A program made the position numbers and the translations under genes. A stretch of DNA of 64,000 nucleotides from Flavonifractor avicola (GTDB taxonomy: Bacteria; Bacillota; Clostridia; Oscillospirales; Oscillospiraceae). Below are positions 15,967 through 24,263 of this stretch, in pieces (position 1 is the first letter of the stretch; every line of letters starts with the position of its first letter). Location of the stretch: contig DXAS01000126.1 of assembly GCA_019116915.1 (NCBI GenBank), forward strand, positions 1 through 64,000, read 5' to 3'. The notes beneath the pieces are model-generated. The model saw only the letters and a list, made by a program, of their open reading frames with translations. It made no database searches and was not told the origin of the DNA.

Positions 15967-16980
15967 TTACTTGTGGTCCACGGAATACATATGAGCGATG
16001 AGGTCCAGGACCTTGTTGGAGTAACCGATCTCGTTGTCGTACCAGGACACGACCTTCACGAAGGTGTCGGTCAGAGCGATACCGGCGCCGGCGTCGAAGA
16101 TGGAGGTACGGGTGTCGCCCAGGAAGTCGGAGGAAACAACGGCGTCCTCAGTGTAGCCCAGGATACCCTTCAGCTCGCCCTCGGAAGCGGCCTTCATGGC
16201 GGCGCAGATCTCGTCGTACTTGGCGGGCTTGGCCAGGTTGACAGTCAGGTCAACCACGGACACGTCCAGGGTGGGAACACGCATGGACATACCGGTCAGC
16301 TTGCCGTTCAGCTCGGGGATAACCTTGCCCACGGCCTTGGCGGCGCCGGTGGAGGAGGGGATGATGTTGCCGGCAGCAGCGCGGCCACCACGCCAGTCCT
16401 TCTTGGAGGGGCCGTCGACGGTCTTCTGGGTAGCGGTGGTGGAGTGAACGGTGGTCATCAGGCCATCGGTGATGCCCCAGTTGTCATGCAGCACCTTGGC
16501 GATAGGAGCCAGGCAGTTGGTGGTGCAGGAAGCGTTGGACACGAACTTCATGTCGGAAGTGTAGGTGTTGTGGTTGACGCCCATCACGAACATGGGGGTG
16601 GAGTCCTTGGAAGGAGCGGACATAACGACCTTCTTGGCACCGGCGTCGATGTGAGCCTGGGCCTTCTCCTGGGTCAGGAACACGCCGGTGGACTCCACGA
16701 CGTACTCAGCACCCACCTCGCCCCAGGGAATGTCCTTGGGGTCCATGCAGGCAAAGAACTTCACGGTCTTGCCGTTGACAATGATGGCGTCATCGGTGTA
16801 CTCGATGGTGCCGTCGAACTGACCGTGCATGGTATCGTAACGGAGCATATAAGCCATGTAGTCGGGGGTCATGAAGGGATCGTTGATACCCACGAACTCG
16901 ATGTCAGAGCGGTTGATGCCGGCGCGGAACACCAGACGGCCGATACGGCCAAAACCGTTAATACCCACTTTAATGCTCAT
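15967..16980 (-). CDS. gap: Glyceraldehyde-3-phosphate dehydrogenase, type I
   Basis: Predicted 337-residue glycolytic enzyme converting glyceraldehyde-3-phosphate, NAD+ and phosphate to 1,3-bisphosphoglycerate. The Rossmann motif GINGFGRIGRLVF, the catalytic segment SNASCTTNCLAP with the active-site Cys, and SWYDNEIGYSNK near the C-terminus are all present. Length is standard. The ATG follows AAAGGAGAG. Codon choice is strongly biased to GGC, GTC and AAG, as expected for an abundant protein. It stands alone, not in a pgk-tpi-gpm operon, which is common in this clade. A -10 box lies about 60 nt upstream. Confidence 0.98.
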   Translation of the reverse strand: MSIKVGINGFGRIGRLVFRAGINRSDIEFVGINDPFMTPDYMAYMLRYDTMHGQFDGTIEYTDDAIIVNGKTVKFFACMDPKDIPWGEVGAEYVVESTGVFLTQEKAQAHIDAGAKKVVMSAPSKDSTPMFVMGVNHNTYTSDMKFVSNASCTTNCLAPIAKVLHDNWGITDGLMTTVHSTTATQKTVDGPSKKDWRGGRAAAGNIIPSSTGAAKAVGKVIPELNGKLTGMSMRVPTLDVSVVDLTVNLAKPAKYDEICAAMKAASEGELKGILGYTEDAVVSSDFLGDTRTSIFDAGAGIALTDTFVKVVSWYDNEIGYSNKVLDLIAHMYSVDHK

Positions 16981-17039
16981 AGTGAATCTCTCCTTTGTTC
17001 TAAATAGCCTCTTAATACATCTTTCTTTGGCGCGACTAC

Positions 17040-17068
17040 ATTATAGACTAATCTGCCGGGAATGAAAA
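17040..17068 (-). promoter_or_regulatory. Probable promoter of gap
   Basis: TATAAT at 17040-17045 on the minus strand, with a weak -35 (TTTTCA) 17 bp upstream. The -10 box is clear and the -35 is tentative. Confidence 0.5.
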
Positions 17069-17162
17069 GAGGAAAAATGCAAAACTTACTGGGGAAACTG
17101 TATAAATTTATATGGCGGTTATCGGTAAACGTGGCGGTTTCGATGTAATACGACCGTATTCC

Positions 17163-17191
17163 TTGAGATTCGACAAAATATTTGCTATACT
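17163..17191 (+). promoter_or_regulatory. Sigma-A promoter of the HATPase gene
   Basis: TTGAGA, 17-bp spacer, TATACT, about 50 nt before the start codon at 17240. The flanking sequence is AT-rich. Confidence 0.75.
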
Positions 17192-17239
17192 GACTTTGAC
17201 TTTACCGTGTTTTGGGAGCTGAGAGGAGGAGGGAGGCCC

Positions 17240-18031
17240 ATGGAGCCTGTTTCCGAGGATCTGGGGCTGCTGCTGGTGGAGCAGTTCCGGGAGCAGATGA
17301 ACAATCTGGCGGCGGCGGTGCAGCTGCTGACGCCGGTGGTACAGGAGAAGGGAGGGCGCCAATGTGAGCCCTACCTGGCCATCCTCCACCAGAGTATGTA
17401 CCGCATGATGCGGATGCTGGGCAATCTGGAATATCTCCAGCTGCCGGAGGACGAATTGACAGTGACCCGGACCAGTCTGGACCTTGCCGGGCTGTGCCGC
17501 GGCCTTGGAGAGCAGGTGGCCTCCCTGGCGGGACAGGCGGGCCTGGAGTTCTCTTATGAGGAGGAGCGGGGCAGCCTCATCACCACCGGGGACGGCCCCC
17601 AGCTGCGGCGGATGCTGCTGGGCCTCATTTCCAATGCCTTTCGGGCGGCCGGAAAAGGGGGGCATACCGGACTGCGCCTGGCGGTGCGCCAGGACCGGGC
17701 GGTGCTTACCGTATGGGACGACGGCCCCGGTTTGCTGCCGCCGGAGGAGGAGAAAGAGCAGGAGCTGCTCCACCGGCCCGACGGCCTGGGCCTTGGCCTG
17801 CGGGTGGCCCGGCGGATCGCCGCCCTCCACGGCGGGGCTATCGTATTTGAGCAGCGGGAGGACCGGGGGTCCCGGGCGGTGGTCTCTCTGCCCATCCGGC
17901 CGCCGGAGGGGGGCGCGGTGCTGCGTACCCCGCGGACAGACTGGGATCGGTCGGGTGGTTTCTCCGATCTGATGGTGGAGCTGTCCGCCGTATTGCCCTA
18001 CGAGGCTTTTTTACCCGCTGACCTGGAGTAA
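17240..18031 (+). CDS. Soluble histidine-kinase-like HATPase protein without a canonical phospho-acceptor histidine
   Basis: Predicted 263-residue cytoplasmic protein, no membrane segments. The C-terminal part (about 110-225) is an intact GHKL ATPase: N-box LLGLISNAFRAAG (Asn132), G1 box VWDDGPGL, G2 box DGLGLGLRVARRIAALHGG. The N-terminal helical part (about 8-70) occupies the place of a DHp domain, but the H-box position reads VEQFREQMNNLAAAVQ with no His. The only nearby His (residue 50, ILHQSM) lies in the second helix. So the protein may bind ATP without autophosphorylating in the usual way, or act as a regulator of another kinase. The ATG at 17240 follows GAGGAGGGAGG. It is a single-gene unit with its own promoter and terminator and no adjacent response regulator. 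Confidence 0.8.
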   Translation: MEPVSEDLGLLLVEQFREQMNNLAAAVQLLTPVVQEKGGRQCEPYLAILHQSMYRMMRMLGNLEYLQLPEDELTVTRTSLDLAGLCRGLGEQVASLAGQAGLEFSYEEERGSLITTGDGPQLRRMLLGLISNAFRAAGKGGHTGLRLAVRQDRAVLTVWDDGPGLLPPEEEKEQELLHRPDGLGLGLRVARRIAALHGGAIVFEQREDRGSRAVVSLPIRPPEGGAVLRTPRTDWDRSGGFSDLMVELSAVLPYEAFLPADLE

Positions 18032-18041
18032 GATACAAATG

Positions 18042-18078
18042 AAAAAAGAGCGCGGCGCTTGGCGCAGCGCTCTTTTTC
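18042..18078 (+). terminator. Terminator after the HATPase gene
   Basis: AAAAAAGAGCGC / GCGCTCTTTTT with an inner GGCGC-TT-GGCGC stretch, ending in a T-run. Confidence 0.85.
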
Positions 18079-18103
18079 TATTCCAAGGAAAGCGGTATGG
18101 AAC

Positions 18104-18132
18104 TTGACGTTACCGGTCTTCCGTGGGATAAT
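18104..18132 (+). promoter_or_regulatory. Sigma-A promoter of the CDF transporter gene
   Basis: TTGACG, 17-bp spacer, GATAAT, about 38 nt before the start codon. Confidence 0.7.
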
Positions 18133-18169
18133 AATAAGAATCTTGTTTTTTGGTTTGGAGTGAGCGTAT

Positions 18170-19345
18170 ATGACGGATTTTCTGATCCGGCATTTTGTAC
18201 GAGATTATCAGCAGGTACAGGACCCGGCGGTGCGGGAGCGCTACGGTGTACTGTCCGGCGGAGTGGGTATTTTTCTCAACCTGCTGTTGTCGCTGGGCAA
18301 GTTTTTTGCCGGCGTGGTCACCGGCTCCATCGCTGTCACTGCCGACGCCTTCAACAACCTGTCCGACGCAGGTTCCTCAGTGGTGACCCTGGTGGGCTTC
18401 AAGCTGGCAGGGCAGAAGGCTGATGACGGCCACCCCTTTGGCCACGGCCGCATTGAGTATCTGGCGGGACTGCTGGTGTCCCTGCTGATATTAATGGTAG
18501 GTGTGGAGCTGGGCAAGACCTCCATTGAGAAGATCATCCAGCCGGAGGAAGTGGCCTTTTCCATCCTGTCGGTGGGTATTCTGGTTTGCTCTATCCTGAT
18601 CAAGCTGTGGATGAGTCTTTTCAACCGGAAGCTGGGCAAGCGCATCCACTCGGCGGCCATGCAGGCCACTGCCACCGACTCCCTGTCCGATGTGGTGGCC
18701 ACCTCCGCCGTGCTGGCGGGCACCCTGATTGGCCACTTTGCCCATGTGAGCATCGACGGCTGGATCGGCGTGGTGGTGGCAGTCTTTATCCTGCGGGCCG
18801 GCTGGGGCGCCGCCAAGGATACCCTGAATCCCCTGCTGGGCACCGCCCCCGACCCGGAGCTGGTGAAGGCCATCCAGCAGCTGGTTCTGTCCCACGAGCA
18901 GGTGGTGGGGATGCACGATCTGGTGATCCATGACTACGGACCGGGCCGTCGGATGTGCTCCTTCCACGCCGAGGTGCCGGAGGGAGACGACATCATGGAG
19001 GCCCACGATGCCATCGATCACATCGAGCGGGAGATCCAGGAGAAATTCGGAATTGAGACCACCGCCCACATGGACCCCATTGCTACCGGAGACAGTGAGG
19101 TGGTCCGTCTGCGGGAGCAGGTGAGCGAGCTGGTCCGGGAGATCGACCCAGATATGAGCATCCACGACTTCCGCCTGACCCGTGGTCCCCGACACTCCAA
19201 TCTGATCTTTGATGTGGTGGTCCCCCACCGCTGCCGTCTCAGCGATGAGGAGATTCGCAGACGCATTACCGAGGCGGCAGAGCAGGTGGTGCCCGGCTGC
19301 TATGTGGTGCTCCAGCTGGATCGGTCCTATGTGGGGGCAAGATAA
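18170..19345 (+). CDS. Cation diffusion facilitator (CDF) family divalent metal exporter
   Basis: Predicted 391-residue inner-membrane antiporter that exports divalent metals (Zn, Mn, Fe or Co) against protons. An N-terminal six-TM region (about 30-205) contains the TM2 site DAFNNLSDAG, the HPFGHGRIEY loop and the TM5 site TATDSLSDVVATS, giving the D/D plus D/D metal site. A C-terminal cytoplasmic ferredoxin-like domain (about 210-290) is followed by an extra C-terminal segment of about 90 residues with IHDFRLTRGPRHSNLIFDV, which repeats the pattern of the first domain. That makes it longer than typical 300-residue CDFs. GGAGTGAG precedes the ATG. Metal specificity is not assignable from sequence alone. 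Confidence 0.93.
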   Translation: MTDFLIRHFVRDYQQVQDPAVRERYGVLSGGVGIFLNLLLSLGKFFAGVVTGSIAVTADAFNNLSDAGSSVVTLVGFKLAGQKADDGHPFGHGRIEYLAGLLVSLLILMVGVELGKTSIEKIIQPEEVAFSILSVGILVCSILIKLWMSLFNRKLGKRIHSAAMQATATDSLSDVVATSAVLAGTLIGHFAHVSIDGWIGVVVAVFILRAGWGAAKDTLNPLLGTAPDPELVKAIQQLVLSHEQVVGMHDLVIHDYGPGRRMCSFHAEVPEGDDIMEAHDAIDHIEREIQEKFGIETTAHMDPIATGDSEVVRLREQVSELVREIDPDMSIHDFRLTRGPRHSNLIFDVVVPHRCRLSDEEIRRRITEAAEQVVPGCYVVLQLDRSYVGAR

Positions 19346-19387
19346 GGCGATTTACAAATTGTTCACCCCACAGGGCAGGTGAGCGTG

Positions 19388-19393
19388 TATAAT
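19388..19393 (+). promoter_or_regulatory. Possible -10 element upstream of the response regulator operon
   Basis: TATAAT at 19388, about 85 nt before the response regulator start, with no convincing -35 hexamer at 16-18 bp. It may need an activator, possibly the operon's own response regulator. Confidence 0.4.
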
Positions 19394-19478
19394 AATGATA
19401 AGTGCGATACAGACGCCCAGGTATAAACGGACGTACCGGAAGAATACCATTTGATTAGTCTGAAAAGGACGGTGTACT

Positions 19479-20174
19479 ATGGCCAAGAAAGTCCTCATCG
19501 TGGAAGACGACTCCAACATTGCTGAACTGCTCCATCTCTATCTGGAGAAGGAGGGGTTCGAAACAGCGGTAGCCGGCGACGGCGGCAAGGGTGTGGAACT
19601 GTTCCGCTCCTTCCGGCCTGACCTGGTTCTGCTGGACATTATGCTGCCCGTTATGGACGGCTGGTCGGTGCTGAAAAAGATCCGGGAGAATGACAAGACC
19701 CCCGTGATCATGCTCACCGCCAAGGGCGAGACCCAGGACAAGGTGGCGGGCCTGGAGGGGGGCGCCGACGATTACATTGTCAAGCCCTTTGAGATGAAGG
19801 AAGTGCTGGCCCGCATCCACGCGGTGATGCGCCGGTTCGGCGGTGACGAAAACGGAGGGGGAGAGAAGAAACTCTCCTTTGACAAACTGGTCATCAACCT
19901 GGATTCCTATGAGCTGCTGGTGGACGGCAAGCGGGTGGACACGCCCCCCAAGGAGCTGGAGCTTTTGTACCATCTGGCTGCCTCCCCCAACCGGGTGTTT
20001 ACCCGCAACCAGCTGCTGGATGAGGTGTGGGGCTTCGATTACTTCGGAGACTCCCGTACCGTGGACGTACACATCAAGCGCCTGCGGGAGAAGCTGGAGG
20101 GCGTCAGCAGCCAGTGGAGCCTCAAGACCGTGTGGGGCGTAGGATATAAATTCGAGGTTGTGACGGCCTCATGA
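19479..20174 (+). CDS. OmpR/PhoB-family response regulator
   Basis: Predicted 231-residue two-component regulator. The receiver domain (about 3-118) has acidic residues in VEDD (Glu9-Asp10-Asp11), phospho-acceptor Asp53 in LLDIMLP, a Thr in MLTAKGE and Lys in IVKPF. The DNA-binding winged helix (about 135-228) contains PPKELELLYHLAASPNRVFTR and RTVDVHIKRLREKL. The kinase gene follows with a 4-nt ATGA overlap and then an HtrA protease gene, an arrangement similar in logic to Bacillus CssRS with HtrA. It probably responds to envelope or secretion stress; this is inference from the neighbours. Confidence 0.95.
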   Translation: MAKKVLIVEDDSNIAELLHLYLEKEGFETAVAGDGGKGVELFRSFRPDLVLLDIMLPVMDGWSVLKKIRENDKTPVIMLTAKGETQDKVAGLEGGADDYIVKPFEMKEVLARIHAVMRRFGGDENGGGEKKLSFDKLVINLDSYELLVDGKRVDTPPKELELLYHLAASPNRVFTRNQLLDEVWGFDYFGDSRTVDVHIKRLREKLEGVSSQWSLKTVWGVGYKFEVVTAS

Positions 20175-21628
20175 GAAGCCTGTATAAGCGGCAGTTTATC
20201 CTGACAGCCGGTATGATCCTGGTGTCCTTTGCTTTGTTGGGTGTGGCGTTCTTTACTCTGTCCTATCAGTACACCATCCGTCAGACCAAAGAATCCATGG
20301 AGCGCAACGCCGATTATGTGGCCAACTTCACGTCCAAGTCCCGGGCTCTGGGGCTGGGTGTGGAGGATGACGTCTACATTACCATGATCGCCACCATCGC
20401 CCAGATCTCCGACGCCGTGGTACTCATCACGGAGGCGGATGGCGAGATGGTGGTATCCACCGACGGCGTAACGGTTCAGGGCTACAACACCCTGGGCGGA
20501 CGCTATCTGCCCCGCACCGTAGTGGAGCAGGTGACCCAGTCTGGGGGATATACCGGTATGAGCACCCTGGGCGGGTTCTTCTCTGAAAAGCGCTATGTGG
20601 CCGGTACGCCCATTGTGGTGGAGACACTGGACCGCAGCAGCGGCCAGGTGGTCAAGACCATGGTGGGTGTGGCCTATGTGGCGGCGGAGGCCTCCAGCCT
20701 CACCGAACTGTGGCGGGCCTTTACCACCATCTTCTTCTTTACCGCGGTGGTGGTGCTGTGCATTGCCTTCCTGACCAGCTCTGTGACCTCTCTCAAGCAG
20801 ACCAAACCGTTGAAGGAGATCGCCGAGATCGCCAGAAAGTTTGGCCACGGCGAGTATGAGCTGCGGGTCAAGGGCTATGAGGACCGGCGGGACGAGGTGG
20901 GAGAGCTGGCCGAGGCCTTTAATGCCATGGCCGACTCCATCTCCAAGAGTGAGGAGCGGCGGTCCGAGTTTGTGGCCAACATCTCCCATGAGTTAAAGAC
21001 TCCCATGACTACCATCGCCGGCTTTTCCGACGGCATTCTGGATGGCACCATCCCGCCGGAGCGGGAGCGGGCTGCCCTCCAGACCATCTCCTCCGAGACC
21101 CGGCGCCTGTCCCGGCTGGTGCGGCGGATGCTGGACCTGTCCCGGCTCCAGTCGGCGGAAAATGTCACTGCCCAGGAGCAGTTTGACGTCTCCGAGATCA
21201 TGCTGCGGGTGCTGGTGAGCCTGGAGACCAAGATCAATGCCCGGCATCTGGATGTGGACACCCAGCTGCCCGACGGGGCGGTGATGGTGTGGGGCGATCC
21301 GGACGCCATCACTCAGGTGTGCTATAACCTGCTGGATAACGCCATCAAGTTCTCCAATGAAGGGAGCACCATGGGCATCTCCATCACCACCAAAGGCGGA
21401 AAGGCCCATGTGGCGGTACGCAACACCGGGCAGACCATCCCGCCGGATGAGTTGGCCATGATTTTCGACCGGTTCCACAAGAGTGACAAATCCCGCAGTG
21501 TGGACCGGGAAGGCGTGGGCCTGGGCTTGTATATCGTCAAGACCATTCTGAACAACCACAAGGAAAATATTACAGTGACCAGCCAGGACGGTGTGACCGA
21601 GTTCAACTTTACGTTGACCCTGGCATAA
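20171..21628 (+). CDS. Membrane sensor histidine kinase
   Basis: Predicted 485-residue kinase. TM1 is at about 8-31, an extracytoplasmic sensor of about 150 residues follows, then TM2 at about 185-207, HAMP (about 208-258), HisKA with H-box FVANISHELKTPM (phospho-acceptor His273) and HATPase with N-box VCYNLLDNAIKFSN, FDRFHKSDKSR and GVGLGLYIVKTI. All catalytic motifs are intact. The sensor region has no family I recognise by eye. It overlaps the response regulator by 4 nt and is followed after 15 nt by the HtrA gene. Confidence 0.95.
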   Translation: MRSLYKRQFILTAGMILVSFALLGVAFFTLSYQYTIRQTKESMERNADYVANFTSKSRALGLGVEDDVYITMIATIAQISDAVVLITEADGEMVVSTDGVTVQGYNTLGGRYLPRTVVEQVTQSGGYTGMSTLGGFFSEKRYVAGTPIVVETLDRSSGQVVKTMVGVAYVAAEASSLTELWRAFTTIFFFTAVVVLCIAFLTSSVTSLKQTKPLKEIAEIARKFGHGEYELRVKGYEDRRDEVGELAEAFNAMADSISKSEERRSEFVANISHELKTPMTTIAGFSDGILDGTIPPERERAALQTISSETRRLSRLVRRMLDLSRLQSAENVTAQEQFDVSEIMLRVLVSLETKINARHLDVDTQLPDGAVMVWGDPDAITQVCYNLLDNAIKFSNEGSTMGISITTKGGKAHVAVRNTGQTIPPDELAMIFDRFHKSDKSRSVDREGVGLGLYIVKTILNNHKENITVTSQDGVTEFNFTLTLA

Positions 21629-21643
21629 GGACAGGAGGGAGCC

Positions 21644-22888
21644 ATGCACGGCTACTATTACGACCAGAACCGGGTCTATCCGCCGGAGGACCAGGGCCGC
21701 CGGCGGCGTCCGGGCCGGAGAGGGCCGGGGAAGGCTGTGGTGCTCTTCTGCTGCGTCCTGGCTCTGCTGATGGTCGCGGCGGTAGTGCTGCGCTGGGTGG
21801 GTGATTCCCTGTCCCCCCGGGAGGATTTATTCCACTCTGGTGATAAATCCCCCGAAAACACCCCCTATGACTGGGGCGATACCTGGGATTGGGAGGACGA
21901 GGAGGCCGGAGAGACCACCGTGGAGCGGGCCCCCTTGGGGGACGATGTGACCCTGACGTTGACGCCCCAGCCTCAGACGCAGGCCCATACGCTCCAGACC
22001 ATCTACCAGGAAAACATCCAGTCCATCGTGTCCATCTGGGGCGACGCGGGGACGTCCTACTCCTTCGGCACCGGTGTGGTGCTGTCTGCCGACGGCTACA
22101 TTATTACCAATACCCACGTCATCGAGGGCTGCAGTTCCGTGGAGGTGGTTCTCCAGGACGACAGCAGCTATGAGGCTCTGCTGGTGGGGATGGATGTGCC
22201 CACCGATCTGGCCGTGCTCAAGATCGACGCGCAGAACCTGCATCCTGCTGTGTTCGGCAATTCCGACGAGCTGCAGGTGGGGGATACGGTGGTTGCCATC
22301 GGCAATCCCCTGGGCCAGGAGCTGCGGGGCACCATGACCGACGGCATCATCTCCGCCATCAACCGGGATGTGGATGTGGACGGGTACAGTATGGTGCTCA
22401 TCCAGACCACCGCCGCCCTCAACTCGGGCAATTCGGGAGGCGCCCTCATCAATGAATACGGCCAGGTGGTGGGGATCACCAATATGAAGATGTCCGCCTA
22501 TGACGATACGGTGGAGGGTCTGGGCTTTGCCATCCCCACCACTACCGTCAAGACGGTGGTGGACGATCTCATCCACCAGGGCTACGTCAGCGGGGAGCCT
22601 TCCATCGGTATCACCTGCTACACAGTTACCGAAGAGATGGCGGAGGAATATGACCTGCCGCTGGGGGTCTATGTGAAAAGTGTACAGCAGGACTCCGACG
22701 CCAAAAAGCAGGGTGTTTTTCCCGGCGACGTGATCGTGGAGGCCAATGGACAGAGCATCACCACCATTGAGGAGCTGCTGGCATTGAAGGAAGGCATGGA
22801 AGCGGGCGATGTGATCCACTTCCGCCTGTGGCGGAGCGGCGGATACCTGGAGCGGGATGTGACCCTGATGGAACAGTATGTTCCCTGA
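21644..22888 (+). CDS. HtrA/DegP-like membrane-anchored serine protease with PDZ domain
   Basis: Predicted 414-residue protease. A short cytoplasmic Arg-rich N-terminus (QGRRRRPGRRGPGK) precedes one TM (about 31-50), then an acidic Trp-rich linker. The trypsin-like domain (about 115-300) has the catalytic triad His158 (TNTHVIEG), Asp188 (PTDLAVLKI) and Ser264 (NSGNSGGAL). A single PDZ domain (about 315-410) includes GVFPGDVIVEANGQSI. It degrades or refolds misfolded exported proteins outside the membrane. AGGAGGGAG precedes the ATG. Co-transcription with the two-component genes suggests it is their main output. Confidence 0.96.
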   Translation: MHGYYYDQNRVYPPEDQGRRRRPGRRGPGKAVVLFCCVLALLMVAAVVLRWVGDSLSPREDLFHSGDKSPENTPYDWGDTWDWEDEEAGETTVERAPLGDDVTLTLTPQPQTQAHTLQTIYQENIQSIVSIWGDAGTSYSFGTGVVLSADGYIITNTHVIEGCSSVEVVLQDDSSYEALLVGMDVPTDLAVLKIDAQNLHPAVFGNSDELQVGDTVVAIGNPLGQELRGTMTDGIISAINRDVDVDGYSMVLIQTTAALNSGNSGGALINEYGQVVGITNMKMSAYDDTVEGLGFAIPTTTVKTVVDDLIHQGYVSGEPSIGITCYTVTEEMAEEYDLPLGVYVKSVQQDSDAKKQGVFPGDVIVEANGQSITTIEELLALKEGMEAGDVIHFRLWRSGGYLERDVTLMEQYVP

Positions 22889-22905
22889 ACAAAGACAGAA
22901 GAAAC

Positions 22906-22929
22906 GGGCGTCTCCGTTAGGAGACGCCC
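22906..22929 (+). terminator. Hairpin after the HtrA gene, weak terminator
   Basis: Perfect 10-bp stem GGGCGTCTCC / GGAGACGCCC with loop GTTA, 17 nt after the stop codon. It is followed by AATATT rather than a T-run, so termination efficiency is uncertain. Confidence 0.55.
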
Positions 22930-22973
22930 AATATTACACAGAAGAATGGATTGAATGGTGACGTGGATCGCAC

Positions 22974-23002
22974 TTGTCCTTCCTGTGAGCTGTGAATACA
23001 AT
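22974..23002 (+). promoter_or_regulatory. Sigma-A promoter of the amidohydrolase gene
   Basis: TTGTCC, 17-bp spacer, TACAAT, 60 nt before the start. A second TATACT starts four bases after the first -10 box. Confidence 0.6.
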
Positions 23003-23061
23003 ATACTATAAATTACCAAAAATGTCAAATAAAAGATTTGACGAAAGGGGTCGGAAAGAAG

Positions 23062-24216
23062 ATGATGATTGTCAACGGGGTGGTCCACCCCATGGATGGG
23101 CCGGTGATCCAGCGGGGTTATGTGGCCTTTGAGGATGGAAAGATCACGGCGGTGGGACCCATGGAGGAGCTGACCGCCGTCGCAGAGGGGGCGATGGATG
23201 CCCGGGGAGGGCACATCCTGCCCGGCTTTATTGACGCCCACTGCCACCTGGGCCTGTTTGGAGACTCCCTGGGGTTTGAAGCGGACGACGGCAACGAGTC
23301 CACCGACCCCTGCACCCCCCAACTGCGGGCCATCGACGGGGTGAATCCTCTGGACCGGTGCTTTCAGGAGGCACGGGAGGGGGGCGTCACCACGGTGCTC
23401 ACCGGCCCCGGTTCCGCCAACCCCATCGCTGGGCAGTTCCTGGCTCTGAAAACCGACGGCCGTTGGGTGGATGAGATGGTGGTTAAAGCCCCGGCGGCTA
23501 TGAAATTTGCTCTGGGGGAGAACCCGAAGTCGGTATACAACGACCGGAAGGAGACCCCGGTGACCCGCATGGCCACAGCCGCCCTGATTCGGGAGGAGCT
23601 GTCCAAGGCCATGGAATATCAGGACAAGCAGGACAAGGCCTCGGAGGACCCGGATACCGATATGCCTGACTATGACGCCAAGCTGGAGGCTCTGCTGCCG
23701 GTGCTGAAGGGGGAGGTGCCCGCCCACTTCCACGCCCACCGTGCGGATGATATCGCCACGGCGGTACGGCTCAGCCGGGAGTTCGGCCTGAAGTACGTCA
23801 TTGTCCACGGTACCGAGGGCTACAAGATCTCCGACCTGCTGGCCGCTGAGGGGGCTGCGGTGATTACCGGCCCCTGCCTCACCGACCGCTCCAAGCCGGA
23901 GCTGTTGGGCCAGACCCTGGCCAACCCGGCCCTGCTGGCCGAAGCTGGGGTACGGGTGGCCATCTGTACCGACCACCCGGAGACCCCCATCCAGTACCTG
24001 CCCCTGTGCGCCGCCATGGCGGTGCGAGGTGGCATGGAGGAGGAGGAGGCTCTGGCGGCCATCACACGCAATCCGGCTGAGATCGCCGGCATCGGCCATC
24101 GGGTGGGTACCCTGACCCCCGGCAAGGACGCCGATATCGTGGTCACCCAGGGCCATCCCTTTGACTGGAACGGTAAGGTCCAGGCCGTGTTCCTGGAGGG
24201 AAAACAGGTTAAATAA
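23062..24216 (+). CDS. Amidohydrolase-superfamily metal-dependent hydrolase
   Basis: Predicted 384-residue cytoplasmic TIM-barrel hydrolase. A composite beta-sandwich at both termini frames the barrel, and metal-binding motifs are the N-terminal HCH in GFIDAHCHLGLF, HFHAHRADD, the mid His in VIVHGTEG, and the catalytic Asp in CTDHPETP. The C-terminal LTPGKDADIVVTQGHPFDW is the standard closing segment. It resembles imidazolonepropionase-like amidohydrolases of clostridia; the true substrate is unknown. The start is taken at ATG 23062, with GGAAAG nearby; ATG 23065 is equally possible. It is monocistronic with its own promoter and terminator. Confidence 0.88.
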   Translation: MMIVNGVVHPMDGPVIQRGYVAFEDGKITAVGPMEELTAVAEGAMDARGGHILPGFIDAHCHLGLFGDSLGFEADDGNESTDPCTPQLRAIDGVNPLDRCFQEAREGGVTTVLTGPGSANPIAGQFLALKTDGRWVDEMVVKAPAAMKFALGENPKSVYNDRKETPVTRMATAALIREELSKAMEYQDKQDKASEDPDTDMPDYDAKLEALLPVLKGEVPAHFHAHRADDIATAVRLSREFGLKYVIVHGTEGYKISDLLAAEGAAVITGPCLTDRSKPELLGQTLANPALLAEAGVRVAICTDHPETPIQYLPLCAAMAVRGGMEEEEALAAITRNPAEIAGIGHRVGTLTPGKDADIVVTQGHPFDWNGKVQAVFLEGKQVK

Positions 24217-24221
24217 GCAGC

Positions 24222-24252
24222 AAAAAGGCGCGCCGTAAGGCGCGCCTTTTTT
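24222..24252. terminator. Bidirectional terminator between the amidohydrolase gene and rpiB
   Basis: AAAAAGGCGCGCC / GGCGCGCCTTTTTT around loop GTAA, with A and T tracts on both sides. It is shared by two convergent genes. Confidence 0.93.
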
Positions 24253-24263
24253 GGCGGTAATGG

